Assembly (NCBI GenBank): GCA_963573305.1
Contig: OY754334.1
Location: 33,039,614 to 33,103,613, forward strand
Source of the DNA: Pyrrhosoma nymphula
Lineage: Eukaryota > Arthropoda > Insecta > Odonata > Coenagrionidae
Direction of reading: 5' to 3'
Length of the DNA stretch: 64,000 nt
In this document: positions 25,843 through 38,354 of the stretch, piece by piece
Position numbering within the stretch: the stretch's first letter is position 1
Layout: every line of letters starts with the position of its first letter
Made by a program: the position numbers and the translations under genes
Notes under the pieces: generated by a model
The model's database searches: none
Told to the model about the DNA's origin: nothing
The model's input: the letters and a program-made list of their open reading frames with translations, nothing else

Positions 25843-27589
25843 TAGTATTATTGTTTGTTGGGGTCTTTGTCACCTCTTTGCATTGACTCTGCGGGAAAAT
25901 GCATCTTTGGTGGATGATGTTAGGTTCCACTAACTGCTTAACATTAGCAATTGCGATATTATATTAGTAAATATTCCGATTTTATAGCGTTACGAGCGGA
26001 AGGTACCCGTTGAAATTCAACGGGTGTGAAAAACGTTAAACTGATTGTATAAGAAAACCGCAAAGCCTAAAGAAAAACTGTATGCGTGGTCATTCGAGGA
26101 GTACGTAACCTATCTTGTATGTTGTGTTTGTTGTAGTAGACACGCTGACCGTTTTCCAGGTGCACGGAGAGATGAGTGACTATTGGTCCACTTTCATGCA
26201 CGGGAAACCCAAAAATCGGCCATACAGACTCATTACTACTTAAATTGCAAAGGTTGATAGATGGTCACCTCGTCCCTACGGTTCTCTTGAGCCGTCTTCT
26301 GAGAGATTAACAGCTTGATCGCTTCCCTTGTATACATACATATATTTGCATTCCATGACTTAATTCAGTTGCACTATTCAACGCTGATATGTGCGTTGAG
26401 TATCTTAATCAGGATTGGACAGTAGGGTGCAATCCAGCGGTTGACAACGTCAAAAGGAGCATTTGCAGCAGCAACCATTTTTATTTGACCCATGAATCCT
26501 CCATCACCCGGACTGCGCCTTCGGCATAGCCATAATCATTTGTTTTTGTTGCTAAATAAAAACTCTATGGTTATTCTTAGTGCACTTGTCGATTTTCATG
26601 CACGGATGTCGTTAATTGCGCAGAATTTCCGTTCTTCATTCGGGTAAGAAGCATGTAGTGACGTCATTATAATTTCCGCCATCTTAAAACAGATTGAAAG
26701 TTCGAAACAGATGGGTCTGTATTTGAACCAGATTTAGAGCTGGTTACCCGTCCATATGTTGGGTAAGGATGAAATTTGTGCGGATCTTAGCGTAACCCGA
26801 GAAACACAACGGGGAGATTCTCATGAGATCGCTGGTGGGCATGTCATTGACCATCCAAGTGTAACCTTTGTCGTTTTTCTTTCAAGGGTTCATTTTCTCT
26901 CAAATAAGACATTCATTTTGTTTTAGAAGATTTTTTCGAAAGGTTACTCCTTTTTCTATTAGGCATGTTGGTGGATATATTTTTAAGTCCAAGGGACGGA
27001 AACACAGCGGCAAGTGAGAGTCTAGAATAGGCAACTCGATGATTGAGTCAATGTACCTAATATAACTGCACTTAAACACTTTTAAACATATAAATAACTC
27101 GTGACGTTAATGATGTGGGAATTGGTCTAAAAAAACAGTTCGCAATCGTAATGAGAGGCAGACGGGTTCACTACGTGTAATATATCTGAGTATTAAACGA
27201 TAATAAACAACGCCGTGTTTGTTGTAGCAACAGAGGCATTATTACAGTTGATATTAGCTGCACGTAATGCACATTTAATGAAGTGTGTAATCTATTAATT
27301 CCTTTATGTGTAACGTTTACTACGTAAGTGTTCTCTCATATACATATCCCTTTGAGAGCTACTTTGAGAATAGACGTTGTAGAGTGTACTTGTTAAATAT
27401 TCATTAAATTTATCGATTACCCCCCGAAGCAATCAATCATGGGGCCCTTGGGACTCTGGGCTCTTCTTATACGGATTTTCTTTCTACGTACTATCATGTG
27501 CCTGCAGGAAAACGTGATATTTCAATGCTAGAGGCGGGTATATCCTTTGAAAATCAAATCTATGGTTGTCAAGGAAATATGTTATTGTT
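25843..27589. other. No gene recognised
   Basis: No long frames and no clear repeat boundaries. Two guanine-rich statements of the form 'ggggcccttggg' (27440) and 'ggggccctgggg' (27825) bracket the start of the LINE-tail region and may belong to one repeat. Confidence 0.35.
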
Positions 27590-28170
27590 GATTTCAGATA
27601 AAAATGTGAGATTTTTCAGCTGAAAAGATGAATTTCAGACAACTTCGGAGGGTAGAAGAAAATCGATTGATAAAATTAGAAATAATATTTATTCAGCCAT
27701 CCGATAAAAAAATCCCAGGCCTATATCTGGAGTGAAAGTACTTTTAAAAAGCAAAAAATGAAACCACTGCACCGAACCCAATGCTTAGCATGGACTATCA
27801 GGGGTAACCATCGGGGGCATTTGGGGGCCCTGGGGGCTTTTTAATATAACATATATTACAACCAGACATGTTTTCTATCTGCATGCCAAATTTCAGCTCA
27901 ATCAGCCCAGTAGTTTTTGCGTGATGGAGCAACAGACAGACAGGGACCATTACATTTTTATACGTATTAGTAAGGATCACACCCTTAACCCTGAAAAAAT
28001 AGGGATTCGGTTAATTGAACCCTGCAGTGTTTGTTGTCTATCAGTGACAAACTGGTGTTCCAAATTTCATCAAAATCGGTCCTGTGGTTTAGGAGGAGAT
28101 GTGGAACATACATACATACATACATACATACATACATACATTGACTTTTATATATATAAAGATAAAGATT
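27590..28170 (+). mobile_element. Two LINE 3' tails in tandem
   Basis: The first tail contains 'gccaaatttcagctcaatc' and 'cccagtagtttttgcgtgat', then an acagacagacag run and 'atacgtattagtaagga' (ending about 27977). The second contains 'ttccaaatttcatcaaaatc' and 'cggtcctgtggttta', then an ACAT array and 'tatatataaagataaag' (ending about 28170). The formula 'caaatttca..aaatcgg.c..tag.ttt' followed by acagacata repeats and a t/a-rich end is a widely seen invertebrate LINE 3' end (RTE/CR1-like). Only 3' ends are present. 5' limits are unclear. Confidence 0.6.
28106..28141. repeat. (ACAT)9 microsatellite
   Basis: Nine perfect ACAT units near the 3' end of the second LINE tail, probably grown from the short ACAT repeat that ends these elements. 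Confidence 0.95.
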
Positions 28171-30504
28171 TGTAAATCTAGAACATTAATTTTGGACGCA
28201 TTGATAATGAGGGCTAGTATACTCGGTTGGGTATTTACAATCCCTTTATTTATAATGAAATTCTATTTTTATGTGCCTAACTAATTTATGGCCGAAAGGA
28301 AAAATACTATGGGACTGTACTAACAAGATTGGAGTATCTTGATAATACATTAACAATTTGTTTACGCACTGTTTGTGTGTTTAAGGAGCATTATTAATTT
28401 TTATGCATATTTTATGTAATTGATTTTGTATGGTTATTAATTTGAAAAAAGTAACGTTTGAAATTAAAATGATTAAGTTTCAGTGGAAACAGGCGGGATG
28501 GTGTTTTCAGGCCCATGATGAATTCCATGAAATATGCATGGATCATACACAAATATTTTCGGGCCATAAAGGATCCACGGACCTCAGGCATGGAAAAAAA
28601 TCGCTATTAATTCTGTGCCACAATTAAAACAAGGAGTCCGTTGTATCCTCCTCCACTCTCGAGAACTTGCTTATTATAATAAATTCGCACTCATATTTGA
28701 GCCTCGGTATCTTTCTCAAGGTCCCCGTGTGCTCTGGTCCCTCCCGTCCCAATTTGTCATGCGCAATTTGTGTTTTTATTTTTTTTAGTGCGTTGAGCGG
28801 GAGAGAAATTTCTTATAAGCTGCTTTTCAAGGGCCATTTTTTGGATCCAGGAGCCGACCCTGATTCTACTTCGTTTTTCCTCGGAGCGAATAATGTCTTA
28901 AGCCTTCTCTTTACCCCAAATGACTGTTATTTCTGCCCTTTTTACTCTGCTTTCGCTGCCACTCATATTCCTACGCGTCTGAATCTTCCTTGGTGCTTAT
29001 TTTTCCACAGCTTCTCTTTCTCCACATTTTCCACTTCATCTCTTCCTTCCTTCCTCCTTCTCACTCACGATCTTCATCTCATTTCGTTTTATCACCCGGA
29101 ACAACTTACCACATACTGCTGCTCTGTTAAAATTATTTTGTGCCCTCTTCCTACCATCTTATTCTAAGCAAGGAATTTTTTATCGTTGATATTTCCTGTC
29201 TTTTTACGGACCAGGCAAGTGTTGGAGCCACGTATGCTCAAGGACATTGGGAAGCGCATCTCCGGTAGAGGACTGTGGAGAATTGTGAATTTATGTCGTT
29301 CGAATTATATGGCTGCGTCACTGCATACACTCACAAGGCTAATAGGAAAGTGGTCAATATCGCTTTGTCTTTACCAGGGACCCTATGTTGAGGTCCTACT
29401 ACAGGAAGAGTTGAAACGGGACGGCAGGTAGTGGTGAGTTATCCCACCTCTCGAAGCGCTTGCGTTGGCAGCTATTAGAAAGATTTTCTGACCCTTCGCA
29501 CTAAACAAAACCTCTTCCTCCGCCGTTTTGCAGCATGTTGAAAGTTCCGTAGTCCATGTCCCAAAATAGTCCACTGCGCAGCACTAGAAACTTGCGAAAG
29601 CTATAACTACTCACGTGAAATCCACGACTGTGTTCCTCACACTGCTCTCCCGATTTTTTCTCTTTACCTCTGTTTTCGGTCATTATTTTAAGAGGAGCGG
29701 TTGCCTGTTGTCTTGTCTCTCTATCTCGCCAATATTTTCTTTTCCAAAGTGGCCTCCGTCCTTGAATTCTTTGAAAGCTGAGAAAACTCCTTGGCATTAC
29801 TCCTCCTGATTCTTATTTATCAATACATGTTAGTTACCACATATTTCATTACTTGTCTATTTGTTGTTGAGGGTAACAGTTTTGTAACCCAGTTCGTAGC
29901 CTGATATTGTTGCCAACTTATTCTCCTCCTCGCTTTTCTGCCAGTGTGAAGGCTAGATTGCTAGGCATCCATAATTGGAGTAAAAAGCATTTGTAATTTC
30001 CTTTATTGTTTCGGATAATTTAAAATACGCTTCGTGTACACTATAACTTTCTCATTTTAAAATAATGTCTCTCTGGATCGCAGTCATTCCAAATCCCATG
30101 AAAAACAGCTTCTGTTTTTATTACTATTATTCTGGAAAGTAGTAGATACAATAAGTGGTTGACTTTAAGGTGTCATTAGTATGATTAGATATTCATCTTT
30201 TTGATGAGGCCAAGTTTGTGGAATTTTATACGTAGCGATGTATAGCTAAAAGTACTTTACCTATAGCGAGGGCTGTTCATGAAGAGCCTATCTCCGGGAT
30301 CTGACAACGGTCCTTAGAAAGTTTTTTGCCATTATTTATGATAATGGAAATATATTATTATTAGCCCGTTAACAAACCTGTAGTTTTAGTCACTAATGAT
30401 CAAAGCAGAACAAGCTTTCAACGTCTACACATTTAAATAAAAAATGTATTTTTCTACTAGTTTTATCTTAAAATTTGTAGAAAATTAGGTGCCAATGTTT
30501 CTAG
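28171..30504. other. No gene recognised; pyrimidine-rich patch at 28.9-29.1 kb
   Basis: The longest frame, 166 codons at 28667-29167 plus, is rich in Phe, Ser and Leu because the strand is pyrimidine-rich, and shows no family motif. It is not called as a gene. No mobile-element end was seen. Confidence 0.4.
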
Positions 30505-30690
30505 GTTTCTGGCTTCCCAACCTGTGGGTCCCGGTTCGAATTGTTCAGTGGAATCTCCATCCGTACTTGAGTCCTATGTGGAGACATTTTCAAGTGCAGT
30601 ACTCCGTCCATCCGGTTGGACGTTGAATTGTGGTGCCTTGTGGTGTGGTATCTTTAGTTAGCACTAGGATAACGCCGACGCCACTTTTAT
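30505..30690 (+). repeat. tRNA-derived SINE, family B
   Basis: The head has 'cctgtgggtcccggttcgaa' (anticodon stem to B box). The body then carries 'tatgtggagacattttcaag', 'gcagtactccgtccatccgg', 'ttggacgttgaattgtggt' and ends near 'gataacgccgacgcca'. The block 'gtactccgtccg/at.gg' recurs at 63934-63954 in the same position, which identifies the family. The A box is not clear. Confidence 0.7.
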
Positions 30691-31106
30691 TTCTACCCTA
30701 CCTCCAATTACAAAATACTCCCCTTCTTTCCTCAATTACCTCAACTGATAGTCGCCTCCCCTGATTATAGTGCAAGCGAAACTTGACGGCAGTGGACTTC
30801 ACGAAGCGGGGTGTCAAGGAGGGGAAGACGCATGTGGAGGGGGTTTGCAAAGGGAGCGGAGGGGAGAGGACCACACAAGGCACAAGAAACAAAGACACTT
30901 AAACTGAGCTGGCTAAAAGGTGGCACCGGCGCGTCAGACGTCAGTGTTTATGAGTCAAACAAAGCTGCATCAAAATACGTTGATATTGTTCGCAACCCAT
31001 CGGAAAAGCCAATAAAAAAGGTTTGAGATCAACAGAGAGCATTCTAGTTGGTTGTAATAACACAGAGACTCATACCATCAGGTTTAACTTTGTGGCAGTT
31101 CATTTT

Positions 31107-31272
31107 AAATAATTAAAAAGAAAACTTTGTTTTATCCCACCAATTTATTTCACGGTAGGTACTACAAACTAGCTTTACTAGCAGGTACCTGAGAATGACG
31201 CGGCTGCGTTGAAACTAGTAGCACCAGAAAATAAATTGGTGGAATAAAACAAAATTTTCTTTTTTATTATTT
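31107..31272. repeat. Hairpin element with hammerhead-like core
   Basis: Inverted arms of 44-45 bp (31107-31150 and 31228-31272) differ at only a few positions. On the plus strand the segment between them holds CTGAGAAT, a potential 5-bp stem GACGC/GCGTT (31197-31201 and 31206-31210) with a GGCT loop, then GAAAC at 31211-31215 and ACTAGTAGCACC, which can pair imperfectly with upstream ggtactac. This order is that of a hammerhead core, except that CTGAGAA is not the strict CTGANGA. No coding sequence is present. Confidence 0.6.
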
Positions 31273-31449
31273 AACACACAGGCTTATGGAGTTGGTAGGA
31301 AAGATTTGCCACCAAGGGGACTCAGATAGTCAAACGCGGAGACTACCTTACTACCCCGTGCGAAGCTAGTTTGTGGGACTTGGGACTCTTCTACATCAAA
31401 GGATCTTCTGCACAACTGCCACCACTGTACCTATCATCTTTCCTCTTCC

Positions 31450-31541
31450 CCAGAGGACAAATTATTCGCATTGACCGGGACTCGAACCCGGATCTCTCGA
31501 AATCGCGTCGAGTGATTTAGCTAGCGAAGCTACTGAGGTGT
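31450..31541 (-). repeat. tRNA-derived SINE head (family C)
   Basis: The minus strand reads gctagctaaatcactcgacg (A-box side and anticodon region), then 'ccgggttcgagtcccggtca' and 'gcgaataat', the first bases of the body. It is the same head as at 31781-31853 and 35817-35897, here in opposite orientation and with little body attached. Confidence 0.65.
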
Positions 31542-31699
31542 CCTTTTGCCTTGCGGATGTTTGAGGGCTTTGAAGGAAGAAGTTGTTCAGGACTGCTAGA
31601 CATATGATATTGCAGTTGCAGTGCAAATAAATGCACCATGACACCGTCCGCGAGGTTAAAGCCAAACAAGGAACATAATGAGGTGTTCACTCTTTTGAA

Positions 31700-31950
31700 G
31701 AATTTTGAGGATACCGGGGCAAGCCACGGTATAGACTTTACGGAGTCACCCGCAAGTGCACCAATCCACTGTGGAGAAGGACGCCTCTGTAGCTTAACTG
31801 GCTAAAGCACTAAGCGCGATTTTGAGGGAATCAAGTTTGAGTGCCGGTCAAGATGAATAATGTTTCGTCTGAAAAATTTCGCATTTAAGTGCACTTTCGG
31901 GTGACTGAGTAAAGGTTTTGCCGTTCTAGTCTTTGTATCCTCAAAATTCG
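31700..31950. repeat. tRNA-centred inverted SINE (family C)
   Basis: A reverse-complement SINE tail and body (31700-31780, starting 'aattttgaggata' and including 'gtcacccgcaagtgcac') abuts a plus-strand tRNA-like head (31781-31853: 'tgtagcttaactggctaaagc', degenerate B box), followed by a plus-strand body and tail (31853-31950, with 'gtgcactttcgggtgact' and ending 'tatcctcaaaattc'). Thus one head lies between two inverted bodies, and the outer ends form an inverted repeat (aattttgaggata / tatcctcaaaatt). Confidence 0.7.
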
Positions 31951-32168
31951 TTCCCTCTTCTCCTCTCCCCGTCAATATTTCCTTCAATAATCCGTTGTCG
32001 AAGTTATTACTTTCTATTCCGCCACTGAAATGTCTTCCACATTGGAAAATTCGTGAATTATTATAAAACATATCGGAAAGCAAAGTTTCCGGGTTATTCT
32101 TGCGTAGGTAACTTGAAAATCGGATACCTTGGTGACATCCTAAGCCAGGTGGAAAGCTACGCAGCAAT

Positions 32169-32446
32169 GTTAATAAACCTGGTGTCTCCATGTTTTTCGG
32201 GCAAAGCTGCGTCGGTGTATCTTTATGATGATGCTGATTGGCTGCGCTAACGGAAGGCCCCCTTGAGGACGGTATATATACAGGCCAACTTTCACCGTTT
32301 GGCATTCGGACTTGATCTGAAGATGTGGCCTGCATTGGCTACGAAACGTCATCATAAAGATACACCGACGCAGCTTTGCCCGAAAAACATGGAGACACCA
32401 GCACAACAGCGCTGCGAAAGCCTCAAACAGAAAGTTAATAAACCTG
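32169..32446. repeat. Hairpin element with perfect 52-bp arms, flanked by 13-bp direct repeats
   Basis: Arms at 32180-32231 and 32349-32400 are perfectly complementary. The direct repeat GTTAATAAACCTG lies at 32169-32181 and again at 32434-32446, resembling a target-site duplication. On the plus strand the interior has CTGAAGA (32317-32323), a good potential stem GTGGCC/GGCTAC with a six-base loop, then GAAAC at 32343-32347: the sequence order of a hammerhead core. The expected third stem does not close exactly. Frames crossing it are by-products of the palindrome. Confidence 0.65.
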
Positions 32447-35400
32447 CTCCCATTTCTTTTGGTGAGGAATTGCGGTTTACTTCCTCTTGTCAAAATATAT
32501 GACCTCACCATATTCACTTAAATTGGGACTGACCATAATTTCCAGTGCATTACTGAGATGCAGATTAATAAGTATGAAATGAGTATACATGCCAATTACT
32601 ATCCCCACACTACATTAAAATATCCACGAAAAATGCAATATTCCTCCTCTATTGCTTCTTTAATTTTTAGATAATATCCACTGGTGACCCTGATATGTTC
32701 TATGTATCAGATATTGATGTACTAATTAATTGTTTTCTTCGTATTCTTCTTGGACGAAGGCCTATGTGAATGAAGGCCCTAGTCAGTCTCTATCTTGCCC
32801 CTAGTTTATTTATATCTATTTTCTCCATCCCTCTCGCGTTTTTACGCCGTAAAATACTTTTTCATTGCTCCATTTTTTTTTCTTTCCAGAAATTCATTTA
32901 TTATTTTACGGCGTCTCTCTGAGGCTAATTTTGGTTCGACATCGGCTTCGTCGGGCCGAGTGAACGATCCTCTACGTTTCTACCTTCGCAAAATATTCCG
33001 GGAATTGGTGAGGCTCTAATATCTTCCGGCTAAAAAAATGCTTGATTGGAGTCTTTAATAGCGGCGATAGGTTCCCTGGAGGAAATCGGAGCGTGGAGTG
33101 CGCTTTCTGAGTGTGGCCTTGTTTCGCCCTTTTTACTATTTTTTATCCCACGAGCTGTTGGTTTCCCCCAATTGAGTAATATAAAATTTGATCGTCTTTT
33201 TAGTGTCCTACAGTTTTCAAGGGAACAGGAGGCACATATTATTCTGTTGCTGCGGTAGATGAGCTGATCGTGGAACGTGAAATTGAGTTAATTTTTCTGA
33301 GCGTCAGTTTTTCTTTAAAAAATTCATGGGATGTGTAGTTCGCTGAAGTAGGTTAACTCACCCCCTGAGGTGAATTGTATCCCGGCAGGTTTTAGTATTT
33401 AGATGAAGACTTCGTTAAAATTTTGGCGTGAAATTATTTTGCTTGTACGTGCACTTATAGCTGAGTCGCAGTATTTTTCAGTTCTTTAAAAACTCAGTGA
33501 AATTGTCATCGTATAGATGAGCTATGGAATTATTTTGCATGTACGTTGACCTACAGCCTACAGTAGGTGCGACAGAAAACTTCCTCATTGGGCATTTGCG
33601 TATTTACTCCAATCTGGAATAATCGACGTAAATTCATCCTTGCTTATAGTCCTGTATTTATCTTAATGGGTCATATTGCTCGTGTAATTAAATAATATGT
33701 ATGCTCACAACGACTTTAAAAAGTATTTAGTATATCGCGCATGTGATTTAATATTGGGAGTAATGAGGGAGGAAAATGAGGCGGATAATTAATTGAGTGA
33801 AGCACCTCTTTTAAAACTCTGGGATATGGAACCCCCCTTCAGTTCTCTGCTATGGAAAGGGGAGATACCTTGAGGAGATTAATCTTTCCCTTTTTCGCCT
33901 CTCTCCTCCCGTTCGAGCTAGTCGTATGTCGACTACTCTCAACTAATTTCACTCTATTTCTTGGGCGGGGAACTATGTAAACTACCGTGCCAGGACAGCA
34001 GTTTTACCTACGCGGCTCCATCGACTGTTCCTTTCTCAGTAATTTTCTTACTCACCCTCTTTCTTTTCTCATAACTTTCTTCTTTCTGTTCTTTTAGTTT
34101 TGCATGTACACAACTAGTCTTGAATATAATTTGTTGTTTTTTACTATAGAAAGAATAGTAAGCAGTTTACTTCAGCTTGATTTTATAATGTGAATTTCTT
34201 TAATTTTTTTTTAGCCATATAATTTTACCTTTTTGCCAGATGATTTTATATGGACATTGAGGATTGTATATCGAGGAGGAAATGATAATCTTCGAGAAAA
34301 ATTATGAAGTATTCAATGTCAATGATGAAAAATTATAAATGTTTACTATTTTTTACACTTATTTCATTAGCTGACCAAGGTTTTAACACATTAGTTCCAC
34401 TATAAAGATCTTGGCAATGACACTAATAAAACTTGGTTGGCCAATAAATAAAGATTGAAAATAGTATTGGTCATCGTGAACGTTCGAAATTGTCACAGTG
34501 TGACGCCTTAAGTTATTTCATATATTCATGTATGAATTTTTAATGCATGTGAAATGTGAGTTCTCTGCGCTTTTTTGTCTACCAACTTTAAATCCTGTTT
34601 ATAATCCAAAGTATCGTTTCCCAACCAGTGGTAATACCATAGTGTTCTACGTGTGCGCACGTAATTTGGGGTTTAGGGGCTAGAGAAAAAAATCAATAAT
34701 GGCGGTTGTGAATTTAAAACAGCAGGGCGAGTGTAAATAACCGCAAAAAATTTCTAACGTAAGAGGTAATTTTTTTGGTAATTCGTGGCAAAGGAGTACG
34801 AAAATGAAAGAAAAGTTGTGAATGACTTTATGTGAAAATGAAGTTATTTTTTATGTTCCTACCATCCTGCTGATCTATGCTAACGTAATATTTATCCATT
34901 CAGTCACATGTATAATATGTAATTAATGAGATATTCGCAATTATGTGACAGTGTGATATTTATATGATATGAAAGTGGCGCTGCCTCATTGCTATTCTTA
35001 ACAAAATATGTTAACATTTAATTTTCATCTCTTGCTTGTAATAGCCATTGCATGAGGTTAATTACTTAATACATTTTCACTTTTTAAGCACACATATCAT
35101 TTCTGAATGTCCCAACGGGTTTGGATACCGTACAGAATATGTTGGTTTTTGCTTTGATGAGCTCATTTCTTGCAGATCGAAACTCGATATAATAGGTACG
35201 TATACACACCTCACTAATACATATAAATTTCCTCACTTAATTCCTTTTTCTATCACTCTTCCTATTTATGGCTAGTCTCCTTACATCCCCTTACTTACGC
35301 CCTTGTGGCGGCTGGCAGGGCAGCACTAATTAATGTATTTAATAATTTTTATGCCAGTCAGCTTATGAAAAGAGCTTTTATCTGACCAAGATTTTCATAC

Positions 35401-35698
35401 AAGATACTCTGCTCCATCATTTGTATTTTTCACGCGTTAGAAACTGAATTATGCCACCTTGATTTCATTTTCGTTCCCTCCCATTCCCAAATAGTTTTTA
35501 GAAAAAATTTAAATACTTCATGAGTTAATTGAGTAGTATTAAAACTTCATACTTAAGCTTGTTACTAAGATTTTTGAGTTTGTGAGATGTATTTTGAAAT
35601 TAAATTTAAGCCTTGCTACAAGATTGATTGTAAGAACATCCACTAGGATGTAATCATAGATACATCATGCCTTCTCATGGATATGGGAGATTAGTAAC
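32447..35698. other. No gene recognised
   Basis: Short frames only (up to 75 codons at 35048-35275). No conserved motif, RNA gene or transposon end was seen. Confidence 0.45.
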
Positions 35699-35923
35699 CT
35701 AAATCTCCGATTTTGAGGAAAACCGGGACTAGCCACGGTAGTAACGTGCACTTGCGGGTGACCTGAGTCACCCGCAAGTGCACGGAAGTGCGATATTCCA
35801 CAGGAGAAAATTCTTTCGCCTTGACCTCGGTAGCTCAACTGGTTAAAGCACTCGGCGCGAAATCGAGGGATCCGGGTTCGAATCCCTGTCAAGGCGAATG
35901 ATTTTTCTCCTGCTAAATCTCCG
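35699..35923. repeat. Head-inverted SINE (family C) with 11-bp direct repeats
   Basis: CTAAATCTCCG at 35699-35709 and 35913-35923 brackets the insertion 35710-35912. From left to right it holds a reverse-complement tail and body ('ttttgaggaaaaccgggact', 'gtcacccgcaagtgcac'), a plus-strand tRNA-like head (35817-35897) and 15-20 bases of plus-strand body ('gcgaatgatttttctcctg'). The head keeps a perfect acceptor-like stem (cgccttgac / gtcaaggcg), an A box (gtagctcaactgg) and a B box (ggttcgaatcc), but its anticodon loop is too large for a working tRNA. Within the body, 35746-35762 and 35767-35783 form a perfect 17-bp stem with a 4-base loop, itself a local inverted duplication. Confidence 0.75.
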
Positions 35924-38354
35924 TTTTAAGAAAGCTCCTTTCTATTTTACTGAATACCCTGAGCCATTTGTTTCTTCCTTACATTTTACTCGTTGGAGCA
36001 CTTCATTTCTTGTTTGTTTTCGTATTTCCTTCCAGCTAGTTTGACCACTTTCCTTCTCCTCCCTACTCTCTCGCCGCCTTATCCTCAACACGCTCTCAAG
36101 TGACGCTCTAGATTGGTTAAGTACGGACAACGCAACCAAAATAGACCTATCCAGTAGGTACATGGAGCACATACTGAGTGAACATGTTTTTACGGGAAAA
36201 AAATTATTGACAAGTATTTAAGCGAGTTTGAGTCATGTGATACCATCAATTGTGATGTTTTACATGCTACTACAATGCTTAATTGCCACATATCTTCCTC
36301 AATTGCCTTGGTTGTCGGCATTGCTTGAGGACAAACGTTGTCCGTACTGTTCTAATTTAGAGATTTACTCTCAAGCAGAGTCCTCTTGATAGCCATTTGA
36401 TAACTATGGGAGTAGTGTTGAGAATACCATACAGAGGACTCTGCTCTAAAGAGATCACGGACGCTATCTCTCGGATGCCTTACTCGGACTCCGGCTGTTC
36501 TCTCATCCGCACCCGCCCTAATAACCTCCTCTCGATTTATTCCTTGCAACGTGCTTGCAACCAACCACTTCACTCTCTCTCTCCATCTCTCTTATCGTTT
36601 ATATCGCCGCTCTTTCTTTTTCACACCTTTCACCCCATCTACCTTTCGCATACTCTCCCATGTTACACTCTGGATCGTATTATATTCGTCTAGTAGTTTA
36701 TCCGCACCGTAAATCTACCGATTTTCCTGTTGGACGTGAGCACTGTGTTGAAGTAAGCAGTAGTGTTGGATTTTTGGTGTTGCGTTGACGACTGGTGTCA
36801 TTAGCACCTTGCGTAATCCAATGATTCTCTGTGAATCGATCGAGCGTAAAATATTTAGTCTTGAGAAGTCAGAGCTGGAATGTGGTGCGATAGTGGGTGG
36901 CGTGGTGAGGTGCGTCTCGGCTATCATCATTTCCTCCGCGCGCATTCCAATGGTTCAATGTTGCGCGATCTTCTGGAGTCATGCCTGAAGAGATGGAGCT
37001 GAAATGCTTTCAAAATAAATATTATTAGTAGTAAAAGTAGTCCTAGGTTTAACTTAGTGGGATTTTTTATTTTCATAAGGGAAGAAAAACATTTATAACT
37101 TGTATTGATCTACATTTATTTATTATTCCGACCCAGATATATCAAGGAGTTAGTTGTTATCTTAATTTCATATTTATTTAGATTATTAGTACTATGAAAA
37201 ATTGTACTCTATTGTATTGGAGCGAAACTTTGGTTTGCCTGAATAAGGATAAAAAAAGGTTAAATGCAGTGAGATTTCGGGCTAGGAAATTTCTTAATTC
37301 CGTGTTTGATTCAGAGGCTACGCCAAATACCCTATGACCAAGGAAAAGTTTTTTTCTATTTTAAATTAGAAGCTCATCATGTACCAAGTGGTAGTTGTTC
37401 ACCTCTGTTGTTAGCAAGTGAGAGTGGTAGATGAAGGCGGTCGACGTTGAGGTACTATGAAGGACATTTACGGTACCTTCAAGCGGTGGTTATAAACTTG
37501 ACTTGTGGGCGACTGTGGGCCTCTTTCTGGGTATTTATTTATTTTTAGTGGTAAATATTTATGGCACTTAAGGCTGTTTTACACTATATTGAGATAAACA
37601 CTGAAATTGATACTGAAAGCTTCGAAAATTCGGAACCAAATTCAGTACTTAACTCGGATATGTCTCGAAGCCTTTGTTTACGCCAGTTTACAAGATGCTA
37701 ATTTCTGTGCGCAGTGGCGCTGTCCGGGAATTTTCTGAACTACGCAGCCTAAATAAGTAGTGCTATATTGTTTTGTCATATTTACTGGACTGTTTACTAA
37801 ATACTATAAACAAGATTCAGTAAACTAGTTCTGAAAGTTTCAAAGAGTACATTTTCTCTATTACAGCTCGAAAAATTCCTCCGAAGGTTATTTTGGTAGA
37901 TTCCAGCTCCACCACCGGTACTCTCTCGAAACACTCTACTCGCCTGCTTGCCTGTGAATGATCGTTGGTCTCAAAAATCGGATGGAGAATGAGTGAGTAC
38001 CTACCTTTTTCTGTTTTCAGTACTGATAATGGATTTCGATTCTTTAATCGAACACTATAACACCCTTTACATGGTACAATTATTTAAGCACACTGAATTC
38101 ACTTCGATTTTCAGCCTTGAAGTAAGCAACACTGGATGAGCTTTGTCACTCCTGAAGACACTTTATGCTCTTGAAAGTGAATGCTAATCCACATTCCGTC
38201 ACAGACCAAGGAGGCTGTGCTAGCCCTCAGCCCAAGAAGACATCCAACGTCAATGGAACACTGAAGCCATACGATCAACGGTAATATTTATTGAGTTTCA
38301 ATAATTTAATGAACTCGATACTCTCAGGCGTTACTTTGTAAAATTCCATTTTGA
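35924..38354. other. No certain gene; possible LINE traces
   Basis: A minus frame at 35942-36172 contains SWKEIRKQTRNEVLQRVK, which loosely recalls the 'W.....TNEEVL.RV' segment near the C-terminus of some LINE ORF2 proteins. Minus frames at 36352-36573 and 36715-36945 show nothing recognisable. At 36983-37015 the plus strand has CTGAAGA followed 9 bases later by GAAATGC, a loose echo of the hairpin cores described at 31.1, 32.2 and 38.4 kb. The rest is featureless. Confidence 0.3.

Noticed and set aside
23729..28141. CRISPR-like regular repeats
   Set aside because: The regular arrays here are simple TA and ACAT microsatellites with no spacers, in a eukaryotic context.
28667..29167. 166-codon open frame
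   Set aside because: Phe/Ser/Leu-rich translation of a CT-rich tract; no recognisable family, and no clear start context or splice evidence.
31802..32335. 177-codon minus-strand open frame, the longest of the region
   Set aside because: It crosses the SINE body and the left arm of the 32.2-kb hairpin, so it is a by-product of repeats.
35817..35897. Possible functional tRNA gene
   Set aside because: A and B boxes and a perfect acceptor-like stem exist, but the anticodon loop is oversized and the unit is joined to a SINE body, so it is a tRNA-derived SINE head.
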